Source: JAICLL01 sp035252155 (GTDB taxonomy: Bacteria > Planctomycetota > Planctomycetia > Pirellulales > JAICIG01). Taken from it: a DNA stretch of 13,684 nucleotides. The stretch is taken from the NCBI GenBank assembly GCA_035252155.1, contig DATFDL010000515.1, forward strand, positions 1 through 13,684, given 5' to 3'. Made by a program: the position numbers and the translations under genes. Below the pieces are notes generated by a model. The model did no database searches and was not told where the DNA came from. It saw only the letters and a list, made by a program, of their open reading frames with translations. Shown piece by piece: positions 1 through 5,184 of the stretch. Within the stretch, counting starts at the first letter, position 1. Each line of letters begins with the position of its first letter.

Positions 1-1930
1 TTTCCTGAGTCTGGCGGTCGACGACGTTGGTCACCAGGCTGGTGAGCTTGATCGTGTCTTTCTGGTCTTCGAACAGCTTCAGTTCGAGGGCCTTGTTCAA
101 CCGCTCATTCGTTTTGTAGTCGAACGTGCGGCCGTCGATCGACAACGCCCCGATATAGTTCATGATCTCGCGGCGGAAGTCGTCTTTGCGGCTGTCAGGG
201 ATATCGATCTTCTCTTCGATCGACCGCATCAGCCGCTCGTCCGGCTCGTCGTATTGCCCGGTGAACTTGTTCTTCACTTTTTCACGCTGCGTGTAGGCCT
301 TCACATTGTCGATGTAATTGCCGCAGAGCCGCTTGAGGGCGTCTTCGTCGGCGGCGATGGCCCGCTGCACTTCGTTCTTCACGATATTTTCGTACTCTTC
401 TTTCACCACCCCCAGCAGCTCGCGGTAGTGATTGCGAGTTTCTTCGCTGGTGATCAGGCTGTGATGCTTCAGCCCCGTCTCCAGTTCGTTGAGCACCATG
501 AAGGGGTTGATCGAGTTGGCGTCGGGATGGGCCACCAGGGCGTTGGAGATTTTGTCTTGCACGTACCGCGGCGAGATGCCGAGCATTCCCTCCGACGATG
601 TTTGCTCGCGTAGCTCTTTGATGTTGTCCTCGGTGAAGCCGGGCAGCGTCTTGCCGTTGTAGAGCTTCAGCTTTTGCAGCAACGACAAGTTGGCGTTCTT
701 CGGCTCTTCCAGCCGGGTGAGGATAGCCCACATGGCGGCCATTTCGATCGTGTGCGGTGCAATATGCTTGCCGTGCACCTTGGTTTTGTTGTAATCCTTT
801 TCGTAAATCCGAATCTCGTCGGCCAGCCGCGTGACATAGGGAATGTCGATTTTGACCGTGCGGTCGCGCAGGGCCTCCATGAACTCGTTGTTTTGCAGCC
901 GGCGATACTCCGGCTCGTTGGTGTGGCCCAGAATCACTTCGTCGATGTCGGTCTGGGCGAATTTTTTGGGTTTGACCTTATGCTCTTGGCTGGCCCCCAG
1001 CAGGTCGTAGAGGAACGCCACATCGAGCTTGAGCACCTCGACAAATTCGATGACGCCCCGGTTGGCGACGTTGAATTCGCCGTCGAAGTTAAACGCCCTC
1101 GGGTCGCTGTCGCTGCCGTATTCGGCGATCTTGCGATAGTTGATGTCGCCGGTCAGCTCGGTCGAGTCCTGGTTCTTTTCGTCCTTCGGCTGGAAGGTGC
1201 CGATGCCGATGCGGTCTTTCTCGCTCAGCAACAGGCGCTTGACGCGCACGTCCTGAATGACGCGCGTCCAGTCGCCGCCGTAGTGCTTTAGCCGCTCGTT
1301 GTAGACATAACGGCAGAACGGGCAAAGCTCGCCCTGGATGCGCACACGGTAACCGCCCGACGGCTGGTTGGCGTTCAGCTTGGCCGTCACGTCGTCGCGG
1401 AACCGGCTGGGAATCAGGTGCAGCGGCTCCTCGTGCATCGGGCACCAGTGAATCAAATCGGTCTGGTTCAGATCGACCCAACCGAGCGTGTAGAGCGCCC
1501 CGCCATCGGCGTGTGAGTATCGCTCGAGTCCTTTTTTAAGCAGCCGGGCGATGGTGCTCTTGCTGCTGCCCACCGGGCCGTGCAGCAACAGCACGCGCTT
1601 CTCGATGCCGTAGCCTTTGGCGGCGCTCTTGAAAGCGTTGACCAAGGCGGCCAGGGCCTCGTCGAGCCCGAACACAGCGTCTTGGCCGGTCTGGTCCGGA
1701 TCGTCGAAGAAGCGGTAACGGACCTTCTTTTCGCGGCCTTGTTCATAGCTTTCGGTGCCGTGCGACATGATCATGTCGTAGACCCGCTCGAAGGCGTTGC
1801 GGGTGACTTTGGGGTCTTGCCGCACGACGTCGAGATATTGCTCGAACGAGCCTTGCCAGTTTTTGCGGCGGAACTGCTCCAGATCTTGACGTTCGGCCAC
1901 TAGCGAGATGATCGAGTGTCCCTCACTCAT
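1..1930 (-). CDS. prkA: PrkA-family serine protein kinase (AAA+ N-domain), 3' end outside window
   Basis: Cytoplasmic serine protein kinase of the PrkA/YeaG family: an AAA+-like N-terminal domain joined to a C-terminal PrkA kinase domain. In other bacteria it acts in stress, stationary-phase or sporulation signalling. The minus-strand frame is open from ATG at 1930 to the window edge, giving 643 residues with no stop; family members are about 630-690 residues, so only the tail is missing. Visible signatures: N-terminal EQYLDVVRQDPKVTRNAF, a Walker A motif GPVGSSKST near residue 115, a Cys-rich CPFCRY motif, GHTNEPEYRR, and a C-terminal stretch ending KLTSLVTNVVDRQTQ. The start is supported by GGAGG nine bases upstream. 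In many bacteria prkA is followed by a DUF444 gene (yeaH) and spoVR; these would lie beyond the left edge here. Family assignment is secure, but the physiological role in this organism is not visible. Confidence 0.95.
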   Translation of the reverse strand, partial: MSEGHSIISLVAERQDLEQFRRKNWQGSFEQYLDVVRQDPKVTRNAFERVYDMIMSHGTESYEQGREKKVRYRFFDDPDQTGQDAVFGLDEALAALVNAFKSAAKGYGIEKRVLLLHGPVGSSKSTIARLLKKGLERYSHADGGALYTLGWVDLNQTDLIHWCPMHEEPLHLIPSRFRDDVTAKLNANQPSGGYRVRIQGELCPFCRYVYNERLKHYGGDWTRVIQDVRVKRLLLSEKDRIGIGTFQPKDEKNQDSTELTGDINYRKIAEYGSDSDPRAFNFDGEFNVANRGVIEFVEVLKLDVAFLYDLLGASQEHKVKPKKFAQTDIDEVILGHTNEPEYRRLQNNEFMEALRDRTVKIDIPYVTRLADEIRIYEKDYNKTKVHGKHIAPHTIEMAAMWAILTRLEEPKNANLSLLQKLKLYNGKTLPGFTEDNIKELREQTSSEGMLGISPRYVQDKISNALVAHPDANSINPFMVLNELETGLKHHSLITSEETRNHYRELLGVVKEEYENIVKNEVQRAIAADEDALKRLCGNYIDNVKAYTQREKVKNKFTGQYDEPDERLMRSIEEKIDIPDSRKDDFRREIMNYIGALSIDGRTFDYKTNERLNKALELKLFEDQKDTIKLTSLVTNVVDRQTQE

Positions 1931-1939
1931 TGCTCTCTC

Positions 1940-1944
1940 CCTCC
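1940..1944 (-). promoter_or_regulatory. Ribosome binding site of prkA
   Basis: GGAGG on the minus strand, within a purine-rich run, nine bases upstream of the ATG at 1930. It is one of the few clear Shine-Dalgarno sequences in the window and fixes the prkA start. Confidence 0.7.
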
Positions 1945-2547
1945 GACTGTGGGTCGGGTCGGTTAAAGTTCCACGTGCGGTTTTGTGCCCGTCGTAACAA
2001 CGGTGTGGCGGCGGTGGCGGCGGACGCTTCAGTCTGGGCGGGCGCGGGCAAATCCTGTTCCCGGTGCGCGGCGCCAGCGGGAGGACGTCGTGGTCGGGGC
2101 GCGGAAAAAGCCCGGCCAGGCCACGCTTGCGGCCTACGTAGGCGCCGGGGCGACTCTCCGAAACAGGCCGCGACGATCAATAGTCCGGCCAACAAGCGGT
2201 TCGCGAGAGGCGACCCAGGGAGAGAACTTGCGAAAGATCACCCGGAACTGAGGCGAGGCGGGTATCTGGCCAGCGTATTCGCTTCTTCTCGCTCGCCAGG
2301 CGTGCGAGAGTCCATTCCCGCAACTCTGCCACCGTAACCTAGTTGAAGTATCCCTTGAAAACGCCAATTGGGCAATATCGAGTTTTAGAGAAAATGGGCG
2401 AAGCAGAGGCCGCTTGCCCATCGTCTGGCACCCGAAGTGCTTAACTCGGCGGTCTTTACGATCTCAAATTCGCTTTCAGCAAATCGCTTGCCAGCAAAAT
2501 GGTTTTTTCGGCTTCCACAAGACAGATGGCGGCCGCCGGCTCGCGGA

Positions 2548-2680
2548 GGACGGGGCTTCCAGCCCCGTAGGATGGGCTTCCAGCCCGTCGCGCTTCTCGT
2601 AGAACGGAATTCATTCCGTTTTTTGACGGCCTAGAAGGCCATCCCACGACATTTTTTCTTGACGGCCTGTGAGGCCATCC
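2548..2680. repeat. Cluster of four GGGCT/GGCCT hairpin repeats (REP-like)
   Basis: Four related ~20-base units, each a small hairpin with a short loop: 2548-2568 (GGGGCT-TCC-AGCCCC), 2570-2589 (GGATGGGCTTCCAGCCCGTC), 2625-2644 and 2661-2680 (both GACGGCCT-N-AGGCCATCC type). The last two are in inverted orientation to the first two, so unit 2570-2589 can also pair with 2625-2644 over most of its length. The same unit, in the same inverted pairing, occurs twice inside the beta-propeller gene at 5715-5766 and 5865-5916. Paired inverted short hairpins are the known organisation of REP/REPIN elements, which RAYT transposases mobilise in other bacteria. No such transposase is in this window. Confidence 0.7.
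2603..2624 (+). terminator. Terminator-like hairpin with T-run inside the repeat cluster
   Basis: AACGGAAT-TC-ATTCCGTT is a perfect 8-base inverted repeat directly followed by T's (six T's at 2619-2624). A real RNA stem would be about 6 bp because the 2-base loop must open. It has the form of an intrinsic terminator for plus-strand transcripts, but no plus-strand gene ends upstream. It may simply be another module of the repeat cluster. Confidence 0.3.
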
Positions 2681-2699
2681 CCCAAAAACCTTGTTGCCT

Positions 2700-3128
2700 C
2701 TATGCGAGCAGCCGATCGACGCTCTCCATCAGCCGATCCATTCCGAACGGCTTGCGGAGATAATCGTCCACGCCCAGCATCTCGGCATAAGCCTTGTGGC
2801 GGCTGCCTTCGTTGGCGGTGATCATAATCACCCGCATCGGCACCGGGCGGCTGCGGCGGAGCTTTTCGAGCACCAAAAAGCCGCTCCGCTTGGGCATCAT
2901 CATATCGAGAATCAGCAGATCGGGGTCTTCGCGTTCGGCCATGGCCAACCCCTGATTGCCGTCTCGGGCGATGAGAATGCTGTAGCCCTTGGCTTCCAGG
3001 GCCATCCGCATCGAATCGACGATCTCGTGGTCGTCGTCGACCAGCAAAATTCGCTTGGCGGTCTTTTCGCCGGTGCTCTTTTCTCTAGCGCCGGCTGCCG
3101 CTTTTTCACTCTTGGTTTTTTCGGGCAT
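2700..3128 (-). CDS. Receiver-only response regulator (CheY-like)
   Basis: Single-domain response regulator of 142 residues, cytoplasmic. Residues 1-25 form a Lys/Glu/Ala-rich, probably disordered leader. A complete receiver domain follows: acidic pocket in ILLVDDDHE (residues 27-35), phospho-accepting Asp75 in LLILDMMMP, switch Thr104 in VIMITAN, and conserved Lys126 in YLRKPF. There is no output domain, so it must act through protein contacts or a phosphorelay. No histidine kinase is adjacent. The ATG at 3128 is chosen because it places the receiver close to the N-terminus. The frame stays open up to 3311, but that extension has no domain, and there is no good Shine-Dalgarno sequence at either place. 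The partner kinase and target cannot be told from the sequence. Confidence 0.9.
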   Translation of the reverse strand: MPEKTKSEKAAAGAREKSTGEKTAKRILLVDDDHEIVDSMRMALEAKGYSILIARDGNQGLAMAEREDPDLLILDMMMPKRSGFLVLEKLRRSRPVPMRVIMITANEGSRHKAYAEMLGVDDYLRKPFGMDRLMESVDRLLA

Positions 3129-3276
3129 CGTATCGTGCTGTTGTGAAACTCGCGCTGGGTTGCCGCTGAGCAAACCATCACAAGTAGCCGATGCCGCCAG
3201 ACTTTGCAAGCGACCGGTGACAGGTAACCGGCTACGACACATTACGTTCAGGTCGGACCGGCGACGGAGCATAGTG

Positions 3277-3702
3277 CTAATTCCGGTCGGAGACATCAAG
3301 AGGACTGGCAACTTCCTCCTCGGCTAAATTCCGATGACCCGCCATCACCGCCTTCGTCATTGGCCAAATAACAAGGCGATATTTTCCAGGCTTCTTGATC
3401 GGTGGTAAATCAGCATCGACATGGTAGATCCCCGGCCAAGTTCGCCTTACCTGTATACCACGGCTTTGGACGCACTCGCCAGATATAGCACCATTCTGGC
3501 GTTCAATCCGAAGATAGCAGGTTTCCCATTCAACTCCATGAAGATCGAGGAATCTGCCACGAACCCTGATAGGCTGACCTACGACAACGTGGTCGGCAGT
3601 CACATATCTCGCGCTCGAGTACAAACTCCAAGTACCCAGCGCGACGCATCCCAGTGTCAGCGCGAATAGAAGCTGCTTCAAGCTGAACTGAGGGTGCCGC
3701 AT
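3277..3702 (-). CDS. Small membrane-anchored planctomycete protein, unknown function
   Basis: Protein of 141 residues from ATG 3702. The N-terminus reads MRHPQFSLKQLLFALTLGCVALGTW: a short basic segment, then FSLKQLL running into one hydrophobic helix. This N-terminal pattern recurs in many small planctomycete proteins of unknown role, and suggests a single anchor with the rest exposed. The remainder (about residues 28-141) looks beta-rich, with VVVGQPIRVRGRFLDLHG and PGIYHVDADLPPIKKPGKYRLVIWP, like a small extracytoplasmic beta-sandwich; this is an inference. A longer start at ATG 3759 would add 19 residues and has AGG seven bases upstream. I prefer 3702 because homologous N-termini begin just before the FSL motif. 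The gene is read in the same direction as the response regulator, with a 148-base gap. Function unknown. Confidence 0.7.
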   Translation of the reverse strand: MRHPQFSLKQLLFALTLGCVALGTWSLYSSARYVTADHVVVGQPIRVRGRFLDLHGVEWETCYLRIERQNGAISGECVQSRGIQVRRTWPGIYHVDADLPPIKKPGKYRLVIWPMTKAVMAGHRNLAEEEVASPLDVSDRN

Positions 3703-3759
3703 TGGGATCGCCGAGTGGAGTGGAGGGGCTGCTCCGGCGCGGTCGAAGCAATTCTTCAT

Positions 3760-4137
3760 TGTCGCCTAACAAATCCGATTGGGCTGGGCGGCTCGGGTGC
3801 GGCGTGACATTCGCGAGCTCAGAGGTCAATACGGCAACGGGGTGCCAGAATGCCATTATAAGATGTGAACAGCGCTGCGCAAAAGGATGTGGAAGCAAGT
3901 TGGGGTGACGCCGTTCGTGGTTGGCCCTTATCGGTTTTGACGTTCAAAACCGGTAATGGATCTGTAGGGAACGGACTTCGTGCCGTTCCGCGAGGGGCGG
4001 CGCGGGGCCGAATCGAAGTTTACGGAACGGCACGGAGTCCGTTCCCTACAGACGTCGTACGCAAGAACTACCGGTCTCGAATGTCAAAACCGATTAGGCT
4101 CATGCGGCTGGCTCAGCAACGCTGAAAATAATCCGGC
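3760..4137. other. Intergenic region dominated by a palindromic element
   Basis: The gap lies between the stop of the six-helix membrane protein gene (4138) and the upstream end of the small membrane-anchored protein gene. The reading frames across it are products of the palindrome and are not credible genes. Bases 3926-4098 are a long nested inverted repeat (separate entry); 3760-3925 show nothing I can name. Confidence 0.6.
3926..4098. repeat. Nested palindromic element, copy 1 (most complete)
   Basis: A 173-base imperfect palindrome with two levels of arms. The outer arms, 3926-3955 and 4069-4098, match inverted at 26 of 30 positions. The inner arms, 3962-3990 and 4023-4051, match at 28 of 29. 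Each inner arm is itself a small hairpin (GGAACGG ... CCGTTCC). The left outer arm also contains GGTTTTGA-CGT-TCAAAACC. The 32 bases between the inner arms are GC-rich. Bases 3962-4098 align without gaps to 5017-5153 at 121 of 137 positions in the same orientation. No coding capacity is apparent, so it is probably a non-autonomous repeat of the REPIN/MITE kind. Confidence 0.85.
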
Positions 4138-4932
4138 CTACGCTGCGTTCCGCACGACGCCGCGCACTGTATGCAGACTGCCGTTTGCGGATAGCTCCGC
4201 CCGCTTCACGGCCCAGCGGGCGTGGCAAACCATTGAGAGCAGCAGACACAGGTTGCCGATCATCTCGCAGCCCTCTTCGAGCATCACGCTGGTCTGGCCT
4301 TTGTTCGGAATGATCCATTCCAGCTCGGCCACCACGGCCAGTGCATACACGGCCGCCGTCGCCAGCAGCCAGCCGGCGGCGTCCCACGAGCGACGAAATT
4401 CCCACAGCAGACGCAGCCCCACGGCTGACAGCACGAGGCCGTAGCCCATGACCCACCAGATGGTGCCGTCGCCTAGCAATCGGTGCCCCGTGCTGTGGGC
4501 CATCAACTCTTTGAACGCCTCGTGGACACTGGCGCATTCGTCGATGCTCATCACCAGCCAGCAGGCGGCGGCGATCAGCAGCGCGTTTTGCCCGCGGCTC
4601 GCGGGCGTGCGGCGGCGGATGGCCCAGGCCAGCAGGGCCGTCAGAGCGGCTAGTTCCAGCGTGGCGGTCGAGAACCAGACCGCCAGGCTGCCCTCGCCAT
4701 CGAGGTCGAAGGCCGCCACGTGGCCATCGGTGGTGAGAGGGGCTAATCGGGTCTGGCAAGTGTGCAGCCATTCCAGACCACCGACGATTGCCACGCCTCC
4801 CAGAAACAGCGCAAACAAGGCGCTGTTTCGCCGGGGCACGAGATCGGTAAGTCGAAGCTGCTGCACAGTTAGGCTGCTTGCAAGAGGCGGATCTAGGCGG
4901 CGAATGATAGCGTGGTGGCCCCTTTGGCGCAA
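4138..4932 (-). CDS. Six-helix integral membrane protein, unknown function
   Basis: Protein of 264 residues with about six hydrophobic helices: 38-55, 84-104, 116-130, 157-176, 186-204 and 221-237. Polar motifs sit at helix ends: FDLDGEGSLAVWFS (75-88), SIDECASVHEAF (129-140, Asp131/Glu132 and His137/Glu138) and LEEGCEMIGN (218-227). I recall a similar layout (DE then HE, followed by EE..E in the last helix) in uncharacterised membrane proteins of several phyla; it could bind a metal, but that is speculation. The start is uncertain: there is no ATG. The longest form begins with TTG at 4932, while GTG at 4866 (residue 23) would place the first helix near the N-terminus. Neither has a clear Shine-Dalgarno sequence. 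Direct copies of one palindromic element lie 39 bases beyond the stop and 80 bases before the start. Confidence 0.75.
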   Translation of the reverse strand: MRQRGHHAIIRRLDPPLASSLTVQQLRLTDLVPRRNSALFALFLGGVAIVGGLEWLHTCQTRLAPLTTDGHVAAFDLDGEGSLAVWFSTATLELAALTALLAWAIRRRTPASRGQNALLIAAACWLVMSIDECASVHEAFKELMAHSTGHRLLGDGTIWWVMGYGLVLSAVGLRLLWEFRRSWDAAGWLLATAAVYALAVVAELEWIIPNKGQTSVMLEEGCEMIGNLCLLLSMVCHARWAVKRAELSANGSLHTVRGVVRNAA

Positions 4933-5011
4933 GGCGGATTGGTCAGTCTTGCCCCAATTGCCCCGACTTGCTAGAAGCCCGCTGCGTGCTTAATTACGGA
5001 TCATTCGCATT

Positions 5012-5153
5012 GACGTCTGTAGGGAACGCCCTCCGTGGCGTTCCGCGAGGGGCGGCGCAGGGCCGAATCGCAGTTCACGGAACGGCATGGAGTCCGTTCC
5101 CTACAGACGTCGAACGCGAGAACTACCGATTTTGAATGTCAAAGCCGATCAGA
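5012..5153. repeat. Nested palindromic element, copy 2
   Basis: Inner arms 5012-5045 and 5078-5111 pair over 34 bases with few mismatches (25 of 29 in the core, and GACGT/ACGTC at the ends). Bases 5017-5153 align without gaps to copy 1 (3962-4098) at 121 of 137 positions, including the middle 32 bases and the right outer arm (5124-5153). The left outer arm of copy 1 has no counterpart here, so this copy is truncated or diverged on its left. The element fills most of the divergent 252-base gap and ends 31 bases before the ATG of the beta-propeller gene. It therefore probably lies in that gene's promoter or leader. Confidence 0.85.
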
Positions 5154-5184
5154 GCCCCGCAGTAGCAACGTCTGAGTCCAAGCG

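Larger units (their letters stand above)
1931..2699. other. Intergenic region with no convincing gene, repeats in its right part
   Basis: A 769-base gap between the prkA start and the response regulator stop. The left part (about 1980-2330) is very GC-rich and open in several frames, but every translation is Arg/Pro/Ala-rich low-complexity sequence without a recognisable domain, so I call no gene. One minus-strand frame (TTG 2195 to TGA 1923) overlaps the prkA start in ATGAGTGA; it is treated as a finding, not as a gene. From 2548 to 2680 the gap holds a cluster of short hairpins, listed separately. Any prkA promoter should lie here, but I see no confident -35/-10 pair. Confidence 0.6.

Noticed and set aside
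2548..2680. CRISPR array
   Set aside because: Units are inverted as well as direct, spacing is irregular, and there are no cas genes.
3205..3235. Short inverted repeat CCGGT ... ACCGG upstream of the response regulator
   Set aside because: Only five-base arms; too short to call an operator or repeat without a second copy.
3129..3311. Longer response regulator starting at 3311
   Set aside because: The extra 61 residues have no domain and the frame overlaps the end of the next gene; receiver-only proteins start close to the domain.
3760..3850. Integron attC-like site, from the GCCTAAC motif at 3763-3769
   Set aside because: No GTTRRRY partner follows at a suitable distance, and there is no integrase or gene cassette.
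3865..4444. Plus-strand frames across the palindromic element and the membrane protein gene
   Set aside because: Low-complexity translations without a domain, antisense to a better supported gene.
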